From Rhodobacterales bacterium HKCCSP123 (GTDB taxonomy: Bacteria; Pseudomonadota; Alphaproteobacteria; Rhodobacterales; Rhodobacteraceae), in the NCBI GenBank assembly GCA_015689745.1, contig WVSO01000021.1:1-45555 (forward strand): a stretch of 45,555 nucleotides of DNA, read 5' to 3'. Made by a program: the position numbers and the translations under genes. Below the pieces are notes generated by a model. It searched no databases and was not told the DNA's origin. It saw only the letters and a list, made by a program, of their open reading frames with translations. Below, in pieces: positions 1 to 7,987 of the stretch (position 1 is its first letter; each line of letters opens with the position of its first letter).

Positions 1-1
1 G

Positions 2-253
2 GTCGATGACGGAAGCTGCGATCGCTACCGCGTCGTTGCCGAGGACGTGCGCGAGACTCCGTCGCCGACGCCGGAACCCGATGACCCTGCACCGCCGCCG
101 GACGCGCCTCGCGACGAAGTCGATCCGCCGAGTGTCACGGCGGACGATCGCGGGGCCTCCGCAACCGCGGTTGACCCGGATACCGGCAACTCCGCTTCGG
201 TTTCGACCCCCGGGGGAAGTGGCGGCGCAAGCGCAGGCGCATTCGTCCCGTAA
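2..253 (+). CDS. 3' end of an unknown gene, Asp/Pro-rich C-terminus (cut by window edge)
   Basis: Frame 2 is open from the left edge and stops with TAA at 251-253, giving the last 83 residues of a protein whose start lies outside the window. The visible part begins VDDGSCDRYRVV and then becomes low complexity: rich in Asp, Pro, Ala, Gly and Ser, with no membrane segment and a single Cys. This looks like a disordered acidic tail of a secreted or surface protein, but that is inference only. Two stem-loops directly follow the stop, which supports a true 3' end here. No family recognised; the overlapping frames look like G/C-bias shadows. Confidence 0.5.
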   Translation, partial: VDDGSCDRYRVVAEDVRETPSPTPEPDDPAPPPDAPRDEVDPPSVTADDRGASATAVDPDTGNSASVSTPGGSGGASAGAFVP

Positions 254-266
254 GCGAGGGAAAGAC

Positions 267-325
267 GGGGTGCCGACAAGCACCCCCTGCCACGCATCGA
301 TCCGTGACCGCGGTTCGATGCGTGG
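267..325 (+). terminator. Tandem stem-loops after the left-edge gene
   Basis: The first stem pairs GGGGTGC (267-273) with GCACCCC (280-286) around a 6-nt loop. The second pairs CCACGCATCGA (290-300) with TCGATGCGTGG (315-325), an 11-bp perfect stem with a 14-nt loop, followed by TTT. They start 14 nt after the TAA at 253, so they probably end that transcript. The rest of the gap up to 558 holds no convincing gene. Confidence 0.55.
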
Positions 326-558
326 TTTCCATGTGACCGCTTGTCTTCCGGTTCGATCGGACCTATGCCACCGGGCCGGTGACCCGGATGCGACGCTCGG
401 CCGGTCGCTTATGTCGCACCATGAATGATTGCATGCTTGACCGGGCCAAGGGACGGTAACACGACGATGGAATGCCTGGGCGGGTGGCTCCGGATGACTG
501 GCCCGAACCTCCAGGGCCCGGCCGGTTCTTTCGGCCCTGAACGGAGACTGATGGCCCG

Positions 559-939
559 ATGACCATTTCGACCGTCTTCCTCATCCTGCTGGCCTTGCAG
601 GTCAAACACTACCTGGCCGACTACGTGTTTCAGAGCGGCTGGATGGTGCAGACGAAGGGCACCTACGGTCATCTGGGGGGTGTTGCCCATGCGGGTCTTC
701 ATGCGGTGTTGACCGCGCTGGTGCTCGTCTTCGCACCTGTCCCGCTCATGATCGTGCTTCTGGTCGCGCTGGGCGAGTTCGTGATCCATTACCACATGGA
801 CTGGGCCAAGGACGCCATTCTCCGGCGCTCCACGGCGACGCCGAAGGACTGGTATTACTGGGTGATCACCGGGCTGGACCAGTTCGTGCACCAGCTCACG
901 CTGGTCTGCGTCACGATCGCCGTCACCTACCTGTCCTAG
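559..939 (+). CDS. DUF3307 family membrane protein
   Basis: A 126-residue protein matching the DUF3307 family in length and pattern: an N-terminal hydrophobic helix followed by a conserved H/D/Q arrangement (KHYLADYVFQSGWM, residues about 16-29), then HAGLHAVLTALVLVF, two further hydrophobic helices with HYHMDWAKD between them, and a final helix. It is predicted to sit in the inner membrane; its function is unknown in the family as far as I know. The ATG at 559 has no close Shine-Dalgarno: the GGAG at 543-546 lies 4 nt before a three-codon frame (551-562) whose TGA overlaps this ATG, so translation may depend on reinitiation. The neighbour on the other side is convergent. Confidence 0.85.
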   Translation: MTISTVFLILLALQVKHYLADYVFQSGWMVQTKGTYGHLGGVAHAGLHAVLTALVLVFAPVPLMIVLLVALGEFVIHYHMDWAKDAILRRSTATPKDWYYWVITGLDQFVHQLTLVCVTIAVTYLS

Positions 940-969
940 GTTCCCCCTCGATCCGCCAACGGGGCGCGC

Positions 970-991
970 CACCCGCCAAAGGCTGCGGGTG
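970..991. terminator. Weak stem-loop between convergent genes
   Basis: CACCCGC (970-976) pairs with GCGGGTG (985-991) around an 8-nt loop, in the 75-nt gap between the DUF3307 stop (939) and the stop of the minus-strand Hpt gene (1015). There is no U-tract on either side, so it is a possible shared terminator only. Confidence 0.3.
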
Positions 992-1014
992 CCAGAGCGG
1001 CGCATGGCCTTGCG

Positions 1015-1374
1015 TCAGGCCACGAGGTCTTCGTCGAGCACCCGCTCGATCTCGTCCAGGAAGCGGAGCGTCACCTCGAGAGCGGGGCCGGTGCCGTCAT
1101 CTCCCGGCGGCGTCCGCGTCCAGGCCGACTCGACCGCACTCGCCAGGCGGCCGAGCGTCTCGAACCCGAGGCTGGCCGCCAGCCCCGCCGTCCTGTGGGC
1201 GTGGTGAATGATGACCTCGCGCTCTTCCCGGCCGATGCCGCGTCCGCCGTCGCGTTCGAGAATGGCATCGATGGCAAGACACCGATCGCCCAGGTGGCCC
1301 AGGAAGCTGCGGCGGATCGGTGCGAGGGGGTCGTCCTGCGCCTGGTTTTCGGGCGTAAGGGGGGTCATGTGCAT
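1015..1374 (-). CDS. Hpt domain protein (histidine phosphotransfer)
   Basis: A 119-residue protein with the histidine-phosphotransfer signature HRTAGLAASLGFETLG: the likely phospho-accepting His is near residue 60, followed by the usual G at +4 and G at +10, and then an alanine/leucine-rich helix with a conserved Glu (ASAVE). Family role: it shuttles phosphoryl groups between receiver domains in multistep phosphorelays. The ATG at 1374 was chosen because AGGA lies just upstream; a second ATG at 1368 would have better SD spacing and is an alternative. It is the last gene of the minus-strand signalling cluster, 34 nt after the GGDEF-like response regulator, so it probably works with the kinase and receivers there. 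Confidence 0.8.
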   Translation of the reverse strand: MHMTPLTPENQAQDDPLAPIRRSFLGHLGDRCLAIDAILERDGGRGIGREEREVIIHHAHRTAGLAASLGFETLGRLASAVESAWTRTPPGDDGTGPALEVTLRFLDEIERVLDEDLVA

Positions 1375-1408
1375 GTCCTGCTCTTCTGCGCCGACGGGGC
1401 TGTCCCGC

Positions 1409-2347
1409 TCACGCCGTGACGGCCACCTGGCCGGTCGTCTCGCGCGCACGCGCGACGGCCTCCTCGACCAGCCGCCGCGGCGCCCTCAGCTGACTGACGC
1501 GGAAATGGATGGCCGGCCCCACGGTGACCTCGGGCAGCGTGATCCCGAGGTCGGAGTAGACGGCCTCGAATTCTGAGACGTAGCGATTGATGCGCGCGCC
1601 GAATTCGGCGGCGTTCGGGATCGCCGAGCGCGAGGCGAGAACCACGAAGGTCCCGCCGCCCGCGTAGGACAGCATGCGGCGCGTGCCACTGAGACTGTCG
1701 GACAGGCAATTGGCCACGTCGACCATGACCTCGCTGAAGACGCCCCCCCCTTCGATCTCGTGGATTCGCTGCGCGTTCGTGACCTGTACCCCGACGGCGG
1801 ACATGGAGACGGCACGAAAAATACCCATCGTCGTCAGGTAGTTGCTCATGGCGAACATGTCGATGGCGCCGTCCACCTTCTTCAGGGGGATGCTGTCCAT
1901 GAACCCGTGGGCGGGCGCGCTCCTGATGTCGCGGCCGGCGTTCGCCACGGCGAAATTGGCGCGCAGCTGCTCCCGCACCAGTTGGTGCACGACGCCAAGA
2001 CGCGCGCGCGTCTCGACCTTGTCCAGAGGCTTCGTGAGATAGTCCGTCGCGCCGGCCATGAATGCCCGGTCGATGTGGTCACGATCCGCCATGGTCGTCG
2101 CCATGACGATCGGCGTGTCCCGATACTTCCGCATGCTGCGGATACGTGCACAGAGTTCGATCCCGTCCATGTCGGGCATCTGAACGTCGAGGATGATGCA
2201 ATCGAAATCGACGACCGCGAAGTCGATCTTCCGGATGCCTTCGCTGGCCGAATTCGCCAGCGTGACGTTCTTGTAGCCCAGTTCGCCCAGAGTCACTGCA
2301 AGATACGCGAGGAAATCGCGATCGTCATCAACTGCCAGGATCTTCAT
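1409..2347 (-). CDS. Response regulator with C-terminal degenerate GGDEF-like domain
   Basis: 312 residues. The N-terminal receiver domain (about 1-120) has the acidic pocket VDDD, the phospho-acceptor Asp near residue 54 (CIILDVQMPDMDG), the switch Thr (MATTMA) and the conserved Lys (LTKPLD). The C-terminal half (about 165-310) has a cyclase-like layout, but the catalytic loop reads YAGGGTFVVLASR where an active diguanylate cyclase has R-GGDEF. The metal-binding and catalytic acids are missing, so c-di-GMP synthesis is unlikely; a regulatory or binding role is inferred. ATG 2347 was preferred to the TTG at 2356 because GAGG lies 5 nt upstream of it. The gene lies 92 nt after the single-domain regulator and 34 nt before the Hpt gene. 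Confidence 0.85.
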   Translation of the reverse strand: MKILAVDDDRDFLAYLAVTLGELGYKNVTLANSASEGIRKIDFAVVDFDCIILDVQMPDMDGIELCARIRSMRKYRDTPIVMATTMADRDHIDRAFMAGATDYLTKPLDKVETRARLGVVHQLVREQLRANFAVANAGRDIRSAPAHGFMDSIPLKKVDGAIDMFAMSNYLTTMGIFRAVSMSAVGVQVTNAQRIHEIEGGGVFSEVMVDVANCLSDSLSGTRRMLSYAGGGTFVVLASRSAIPNAAEFGARINRYVSEFEAVYSDLGITLPEVTVGPAIHFRVSQLRAPRRLVEEAVARARETTGQVAVTA

Positions 2348-2439
2348 TCGCCTCAATCCTTGTTTCGGTCGGACACGCTTCGACCTTTGTCGTGAGATTA
2401 TTGATGGACTTTGTCAGAAGTTGGACTGATCCATGACCC

Positions 2440-2868
2440 TCACGGAGCCCATGGACCCGCACCGGGTCCCGTTCCTTGCCTGCGCCCTCTCCAGGCATCG
2501 CGGATCTGCTCCCCGAGCGTCATGGGATCGAAGGGCTTGGTGATGACATGAAGCGCCCCCATCCCGACGAGGTCGGCGCGGATCGCGTCTTCGGCCTTGG
2601 CCGTCATGAAGATGGTCGGTACCTCGGCCATCCTCTCCATGCCGCGCAGGGCGTTCCAGAGATCGGGGCCCGACTTGCCCGGCATCATGACGTCGAGAAG
2701 CAGCAGGTCGGGGCTCAGGTCGGCCGCCGTCGACAGGACCGCGTCGGCAGTGTCGAACTGGTGAAGCGTGAAGCTGTCGACGACCTGAAGAGCGATCCGG
2801 GTGATCTCGAGGATATCCCGGTCATCGTCCACATGCAGGATGACGGAAGGTGCCGCTTGCTGGACCAT
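2440..2868 (-). CDS. Single-domain (CheY-like) response regulator
   Basis: 142 residues made of one receiver domain: acidic cluster HVDDDRDI near residue 14, phospho-acceptor Asp near residue 58 (LLLLDVMMPGKSG), switch Thr (FMTAKAED), and Lys in the TKPFDP motif. A short proline/glycine tail follows and there is no output domain, so it presumably acts by protein contact or as a relay step. The start is set by GGGAGA 6 nt before ATG 2868; longer in-frame starts would run into the upstream kinase gene. It lies 25 nt after the sensor kinase stop, so the two are very likely cotranscribed and a cognate pair. Confidence 0.88.
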   Translation of the reverse strand: MVQQAAPSVILHVDDDRDILEITRIALQVVDSFTLHQFDTADAVLSTAADLSPDLLLLDVMMPGKSGPDLWNALRGMERMAEVPTIFMTAKAEDAIRADLVGMGALHVITKPFDPMTLGEQIRDAWRGRRQGTGPGAGPWAP

Positions 2869-2893
2869 GGTCTTTCTCCCCTGCCGATCGTGC

Positions 2894-4546
2894 TCAGGCG
2901 ATATGCCTCGTTTCACCGGTCGCCTCGGCCTTGCCGAGCTCGATGTAAAAGGTCGTGCCGCGCTTCGGATCGGTCTCGAAACCGATGCTGCCGTGGTGCT
3001 GCTCGACGATCTTCTTGCAGATGGTCAACCCGAGGCCAGTGCCCGGATGCCCCTTGGGATTGACGTTCGCGGCCTGCGTGAAGCTGTCGAAAATCGTGGC
3101 CTGCGCCTCCTTCGGGATGCCGGGGCCCGCATCCTGCACCTCGATGCGCCAACTGGCGTCGCGGTCGCGCAACCGCAGGACCACGGTGCTTCCCTCGGCC
3201 GAGAACTTGGCCGCGTTCGACAGGAGGTTCGCCATCACCTGCATCATGCGGTCGGGATCGACCAGCGCCATGGCCGGCCACGGCGAGGGTTCGACGGCAA
3301 TCTCCACGTCGCATTGCGCCGCGTAGCCGGCATTGGCCTCGGCCGCCTCCTTCAGCAGCTCGCGCAGGTCGTCCGGCCGAAGATCGACCGTCAGCTCACC
3401 GCTCGAGAGCTTCTGCAGCACGAGGATGTCGTTCACGATCGCCACGAGACGTTCGCTGTTGCGGCTGGCCACGGCCACCGTGCGCGCCGCATCCGGCGAA
3501 AGCTCGCCCAGGACGCCGGACTCCAGCAGCCGGAGCGCGCCCCGGATCGAGGTCAGGGGCGTGCGCAGCTCGTGACTGACCGTCGAGACGGAACTCAGCT
3601 TCAGCTGTTCGGCCTGCTTGCGCGCCGAGATGTCCCGGACGACCGAAACCAGCGTCCGGCCCGAGCTGAAATCCTCGCTGATGTGGGTCAGGATTTCCAC
3701 GGGTCCGGTGACATGGTCGATCTCGATCCGCGCGACCTCGACCTCGCCGGACAGAACCGGCGCGACATGGCTGCGATACTGGAGAAGTTCGGGCTCGGAG
3801 AAGAGATCGAGCAGACAGATCTCCCTCACCGCGTCATGGCCGACGCGAAGCCGCGTGCGCGCCTTGCGGTTGAGATACTTCAGCCGGAAGGTGGCGGCGT
3901 CGTAGATGTAGACCTCGTCGGGCAGGGCCTCGACGACCGCGTTCCGGCCCTGCACCGCGCCCTCGGCAAGCGCCTTGGTCAGGTCCGTGCGGACGGAGAT
4001 CGTATCGACCATCCGGCCCCTGGCATCGTATCGCGGCAGGATCGTGGTCTGGACCTGGATCGCATCACCGGCCTTTGTCCGGAGGTTCTGACGACCCCGC
4101 CAGACGGCCCCGTTCCCTATCGCGGTCTTCACCGGTTCGAAGGTGTCGTCGTCATCCCGGTAGAGCAGGTCGACGGTGCGGCCCTCGATCTCCTCGGGCG
4201 CATGTCCGAAAGCATCGACGAAGTTCTGGTTCACCTTGAGGATGCGGCCCTCGAGATCCGTGATGCTGACGATCGTGTGCTCGTTCAGGGCGCCCTCGCG
4301 CAGGTCGACGGCATCATCGAGCCGCTTGATCGACGCCGCGGCATGCGGGTTGAGCGCGGCCCGGACCGCAAGCACCGACAGGAGGGCGGCAAAGGCGGCG
4401 ATCACGGCATAAAGCGAGATGAAGACGATCGAATTGGTGTCCTCGATCAGTGGCACCCAGCGCATGAGAAGCAGCGTCAGGGCGAAGGCAATCGTCGCAT
4501 TGCCGAAAACGAGGGCCGCCAGTCTCTTCTTCGAAAGATTCGTCAT
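2894..4546 (-). CDS. Membrane sensor histidine kinase with PAS domains
   Basis: 550 residues. Two N-terminal membrane helices (about 10-30 and 40-62) are separated by a very short loop, so sensing is probably not by a large periplasmic domain. A PAS domain follows (about 85-190, with VNQNFVDAFGHAPEEIEGR) and then a second PAS-like region (about 200-310). The HisKA H-box is SHELRTPLTSIRG with the phospho-His near 325. The ATPase domain has an N-box (MANLLSNAAKF), G1 (DAGPGIP) and G2 (GTGLGLTICKKI). All kinase motifs are intact. ATG 4546 was preferred over an upstream TTG (4591) that has no Shine-Dalgarno. It heads the signalling cluster; the signal is unknown. The upstream gap 4547-4819 shows no clear gene or promoter. 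Confidence 0.92.
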   Translation of the reverse strand: MTNLSKKRLAALVFGNATIAFALTLLLMRWVPLIEDTNSIVFISLYAVIAAFAALLSVLAVRAALNPHAAASIKRLDDAVDLREGALNEHTIVSITDLEGRILKVNQNFVDAFGHAPEEIEGRTVDLLYRDDDDTFEPVKTAIGNGAVWRGRQNLRTKAGDAIQVQTTILPRYDARGRMVDTISVRTDLTKALAEGAVQGRNAVVEALPDEVYIYDAATFRLKYLNRKARTRLRVGHDAVREICLLDLFSEPELLQYRSHVAPVLSGEVEVARIEIDHVTGPVEILTHISEDFSSGRTLVSVVRDISARKQAEQLKLSSVSTVSHELRTPLTSIRGALRLLESGVLGELSPDAARTVAVASRNSERLVAIVNDILVLQKLSSGELTVDLRPDDLRELLKEAAEANAGYAAQCDVEIAVEPSPWPAMALVDPDRMMQVMANLLSNAAKFSAEGSTVVLRLRDRDASWRIEVQDAGPGIPKEAQATIFDSFTQAANVNPKGHPGTGLGLTICKKIVEQHHGSIGFETDPKRGTTFYIELGKAEATGETRHIA

Positions 4547-4819
4547 CCAACCGCTCTCTGCCGCGCTCCATCGCCCGTGGAATGCGTGCAACTATCTGCT
4601 TTGCTAACGTTTCGTAGTGTCGAACGTCGGCGAAAAAGTGTCGGTGATGGAGAAAAACGAGGGCGTCTCGCGGCAATCCCGCCCCAATTCCCGCCGCGAC
4701 CCGCCGGCACGGCCGACGCGGGGCGCGCTGGACCGAGGGCCTGCCCCCCGCCGAAGGCTCCGCATGGAAGGAGGCCCGGTTCGCCCGGCCTGCATCGGCA
4801 AGGGACGGTCGACGCCGCC

Positions 4820-6322
4820 TTATGCCCGCTTGCCCCGCCGCAGAAGCTTCAACGCCGGCAGGAAGATCAGGATCAGCGCGACGACCGTGATCGGCCCCGC
4901 CACCGGCCGGGTGAAGAAGATCGACGGATCCCCCGACGAAAGCAGCAGCGACTGGCGCAGCGTCGGCTCCGCGATGGGCCCCAGCACGATGGCCAGGACC
5001 GCGGGCGCCAGCGGGTAGTCGAAGCGCCTGAGCACGAAGGCCCCGAGCCCGAAGATGACGATCAGCCAGATGTCGAACATGTCCCGCGTCGCCGCATAGC
5101 CGCCCGCGATGGACAGGACGAAGATCATCGGGGCGAGGATCGTGAAGGGCATGCGCAGCATCCAGATGAAGACCGGGATGAAGGCGAGGTTGATCAGCAC
5201 CGCCGCCACGTTCGAGATGTAGAACGACCCGATCAGGCCCCAGACGAACTCGGTCTCGTTGACGAAGAGCATCGGGCCCGGAACGAGCCCCCAGATCACC
5301 ATGCCCCCGAGCAGGATCGCCGTGGTGGGTGAACCCGGAATGCCCAGCGTGAGCATGGGCAGCATCGATCCGGTCGAGGCCGAGTTGTTCGCGGCCTCGG
5401 GCGCGGCGACGCCGTCGGGGGTGCCGCGCCCGTAGTCCTTGGGGTTGCGGCTGAGCATCTTGGCCACGCCATAGGACATGAGCGAGGCGGGCGTCGCCCC
5501 CGCCGCCGGCAGGATGCCCACGAAGAACCCCAGGACCGAGCCGATCGCGGTGCCCTTCCAGCCCCGGCGCATGGATTCCGAGGCATCGGCGGCCATGCCC
5601 TTCACCGTCATCCTCGGCGTCTCGCTTTCGACCTCGCCGCGGGATTGCTCGATGGTCCAGAGCATCTCGCCGATGCCATAGACCCCGATCGCCAGCACGA
5701 GAAAGCCGATCCCCTGCAGGAAGCCGTTGATGTCGAAGAGCACCAGGCGCGGCGCGCCCGAGATCTGGTCGAAGCCGATTGCGCCCAGCACGAGGCCGAA
5801 ACAGATCGAGAAGACGGTCTTCGGGATGTCGTCACCCCCCAGGCCCACGAAGGTGGCGAAGGCCAGAAGCATCAGCGCGAAGATCTCGGGCGGGCCGAAG
5901 GAGAGGGCCACGCTTGCCAGGAGCGGCGCGAAGGCGGTGAAGAAGACATTGGCCACCGTCCCCCCGATGAAGGACGCGACCGCCGCCGTCACCAGCGCAA
6001 GCGACGCCCTGCCCTGCCGCGCGAGCGGCCTGCCGTCGAAGGTCGTCGCGACCGCCGTCGAGGCGCCGGGAATGCCCAGCGTGATCGACGAGATCGCGCC
6101 GCCATACATCGCGCCGTAGTAGATCGCCGCAAGAAAGATGATCGCGCCCGAGGGCGGCACAAGGAAGGTGATCGGCAACAGGATCGCGACCCCGTTGACC
6201 GACCCGAGCCCCGGCATCGCCCCGATGAAGAGCCCGATGGTCACGCCGACGATGATCAGCATGAGGTTGAGAGGCTGAAGCGCCAGCAGCATGCCGTCGC
6301 CGAGAAGTGACAGGATTTCCAT
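4820..6322 (-). CDS. tctA: Tripartite tricarboxylate transporter large permease TctA
   Basis: 500 residues, the usual length for TctA. It is a highly hydrophobic protein with about 12 membrane helices and the conserved glycine-rich stretch LFIGAMPGLGSVNGVAILLPITF near the N-terminus. The repeat-related SITLGIPGASTAVATTFDGRPLARQGRA and the later LTLGIPGSPTTAILLGGM are also hallmark TctA motifs. It forms the secondary-transport channel of the TTT system, taking up carboxylates delivered by the periplasmic TctC protein with the help of TctB. It lies 17 nt after tctB, so it is clearly part of one operon. No TctD/TctE regulatory pair is adjacent; the downstream kinase cluster on the same strand is of a different type. 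Confidence 0.96.
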   Translation of the reverse strand: MEILSLLGDGMLLALQPLNLMLIIVGVTIGLFIGAMPGLGSVNGVAILLPITFLVPPSGAIIFLAAIYYGAMYGGAISSITLGIPGASTAVATTFDGRPLARQGRASLALVTAAVASFIGGTVANVFFTAFAPLLASVALSFGPPEIFALMLLAFATFVGLGGDDIPKTVFSICFGLVLGAIGFDQISGAPRLVLFDINGFLQGIGFLVLAIGVYGIGEMLWTIEQSRGEVESETPRMTVKGMAADASESMRRGWKGTAIGSVLGFFVGILPAAGATPASLMSYGVAKMLSRNPKDYGRGTPDGVAAPEAANNSASTGSMLPMLTLGIPGSPTTAILLGGMVIWGLVPGPMLFVNETEFVWGLIGSFYISNVAAVLINLAFIPVFIWMLRMPFTILAPMIFVLSIAGGYAATRDMFDIWLIVIFGLGAFVLRRFDYPLAPAVLAIVLGPIAEPTLRQSLLLSSGDPSIFFTRPVAGPITVVALILIFLPALKLLRRGKRA

Positions 6323-6339
6323 GTCTTGAGGCGCCCGAC

Positions 6340-6843
6340 CTAGTAGATGATTTCATAAAGGATGTCGAAGACCGGGTCCGTGAAGGGCAGGCCCGTCGGC
6401 ATCGTGATCTGCATCGCGCCTTCGAAGAAGAAGAAGAACAGGATCGGCGTGACCAGCGAGATCCCGAGGCTCAGGCCCCAGGAATGGCGTCCGAGAAAGC
6501 GCAGGTAATAGAACAGGAAGACCGCGATCGCGCCGTACATCGAGATCACCTCGACCAGCGCGACGAAGGCGATGACACCGCCCCCGACAAATCCCACCAT
6601 CCGCCAGCCGTAGCCATCGAGGAACGGCTCGTCCGATTGCGAGGGCGGAGAGGTCCGCCGCCACCAGTTCCACGCGATCATGCCGCAGCACAGCAGCATG
6701 ATGGCCGAAAGCCAGAAGGGCCAGGCACCTCCGCCCGGCCCCCGGCCCGCGACGTAGCCGACGGGCAGCTCGGTGCTCTTCCACATCAGGTAGATGGAGA
6801 AGAGCGCCAGGACCCCGGCTGTCACGATTTCACCCTTGCGCAT
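6340..6843 (-). CDS. tctB: Tripartite tricarboxylate transporter small permease TctB
   Basis: 167 residues with four predicted membrane helices (about 7-25, 43-60, 82-110 and 120-145) and the family features GRGPGGGAWPFWLSAIM near the N-terminus and FFFFFEGAMQITMPTGLPF at the C-terminus, which is typical of TctB proteins ending close after the last helix. TctB is the small, poorly conserved membrane subunit that assembles with TctA. The start ATG 6843 is preceded by AGGGGGG at good spacing. The gene is 41 nt from tctC and 17 nt from tctA. Confidence 0.93.
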   Translation of the reverse strand: MRKGEIVTAGVLALFSIYLMWKSTELPVGYVAGRGPGGGAWPFWLSAIMLLCCGMIAWNWWRRTSPPSQSDEPFLDGYGWRMVGFVGGGVIAFVALVEVISMYGAIAVFLFYYLRFLGRHSWGLSLGISLVTPILFFFFFEGAMQITMPTGLPFTDPVFDILYEIIY

Positions 6844-6884
6844 GCGGCCCCCCTGCCGTTCAGGTCGCGATCATGCTGCGCATC

Positions 6885-7856
6885 TCATTCGCCGAGCGCG
6901 GCGAGAAGCGCACGGTGGGTCTCGACCTGCGTGGCCCAGTAGGCGCGCTGCTGGTCGGCATCCATCCAGAGCGGCGACAGGCTCTCGCTTTCGAGGTAGG
7001 CCTGCCATTCCTCGCTGTCGTAGATCTGCGTGAAGAGGGCCTGGTAATAGGCCGCGGCCTCGTCCGACATGCCCGGCGCGCCCACGACGGCCCGCTGGTT
7101 GTAGTAGGAGAAATCATGCCCCAGCTCGCGCATCGTCGGCACGTCGGGATAGGCCGGCAGACGCTCGTCCGAAAAGGCCACCAGCGGCACGAACTGGCCC
7201 GCCTCGTAGAAGCCCTTGGCCTCGGCGGGGTTGTTCACCGTCGCCATGATCTGCTGGCCCGCGAGGTCGCGCGCCACGGCGCCGCCGCCGTCATAGGGGA
7301 TGTAGTTCACCTCGATGTCGAAGGCGTCGGACATGTAGGCGATCACGATCGAATCTTCCTGCCCCGTTCCCGTGCCGCCCATCACGTAGTCGCCGTTCAT
7401 GCCCTGCACCGTCTCGATCCACTGGTCGAGGGAGGTAATCCCGCTGTCGACATGGACCCAGAGCACGAAGGGATCGACGCCCATCATCGCCACCGGCGTG
7501 AAGGTCTGGATGTCGATGCCGAGGTTCTCCTGCCGCAGCGGCGTGGTGAAGAAGGAGTTGAGTGTGACGAGGATCGTGTGATCGGGATCGGAGACCGAGC
7601 TGACATGGATCAGCGACTCGGCGCCCGAACCGCCGCCGCGGTTGGTCGGCACCAGCGGGCGGTTCGTCATGTCGTAGCGCTCGGCAACCGACTGGATGAA
7701 ACGGGCGATCTGGTCGGCGCCGCCGCCCGGACCCGCCATGATGGTGAAATCGATCGGGCGCCGCGGCTCCCAATCCTGGGCGACCGCCGGAAGCGGCGCA
7801 AACACCACGAGCGCGGCACAGGCCGCCTTGAGAACTCCACGCTTGGTGAACGACAT
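6885..7856 (-). CDS. tctC: Tripartite tricarboxylate transporter periplasmic binding protein TctC
   Basis: 323 residues with a Sec signal peptide (SFTKRGVLKAACAALVVFAPLPAVAQ, cleavage after AVA) and the TctC/Bug fold: PRRPIDFTIMAGPGGGADQIARFI, a PLVPTNRGGGSGAE loop, GGTGTGQEDSI and IPYDGGGAVARDL, all at positions expected for ligand-binding loops. It captures a carboxylate in the periplasm and hands it to TctAB; the ligand cannot be told from sequence. ATG 7856 is chosen because the strong GGGAGG ends 7 nt upstream of it, whereas it would abut the alternative ATG at 7862. It is the first gene of the operon. The 131-nt upstream gap is unusually AT-rich and contains inverted repeats. Confidence 0.94.
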   Translation of the reverse strand: MSFTKRGVLKAACAALVVFAPLPAVAQDWEPRRPIDFTIMAGPGGGADQIARFIQSVAERYDMTNRPLVPTNRGGGSGAESLIHVSSVSDPDHTILVTLNSFFTTPLRQENLGIDIQTFTPVAMMGVDPFVLWVHVDSGITSLDQWIETVQGMNGDYVMGGTGTGQEDSIVIAYMSDAFDIEVNYIPYDGGGAVARDLAGQQIMATVNNPAEAKGFYEAGQFVPLVAFSDERLPAYPDVPTMRELGHDFSYYNQRAVVGAPGMSDEAAAYYQALFTQIYDSEEWQAYLESESLSPLWMDADQQRAYWATQVETHRALLAALGE

Positions 7857-7966
7857 ATCCATACCTCCCTTGTCGTGACTGCCTGCGCACGGGGGAGGGT
7901 TCCGCCCGTGTCGCTGCATTGCGGAGGTAACTAAATTTCAAACATCGCGCTTCAAGTATTATTTTC

Positions 7967-7987
7967 TTGCGCGCAAAAATATTGCGC
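7967..7987. promoter_or_regulatory. Overlapping palindromes between uspA-like gene and tctC
   Basis: TTGCGCGCAA (7967-7976) is a perfect 10-bp palindrome. Its right half also pairs with TTGCGC at 7982-7987, giving GCGCAA-AAATA-TTGCGC. It lies in an AT-rich island immediately after the stop of the universal stress gene (7988) and about 110 bp upstream of tctC. It may be an operator for tctCBA or a stem-loop ending the upstream transcript; the sequence alone does not decide. Confidence 0.35.

Noticed and set aside
2801-5332. 843-codon plus-strand frame
   Set aside because: Antisense to the sensor kinase and tctA and spans their intergenic gap; Asp/Arg/His-rich shadow composition.
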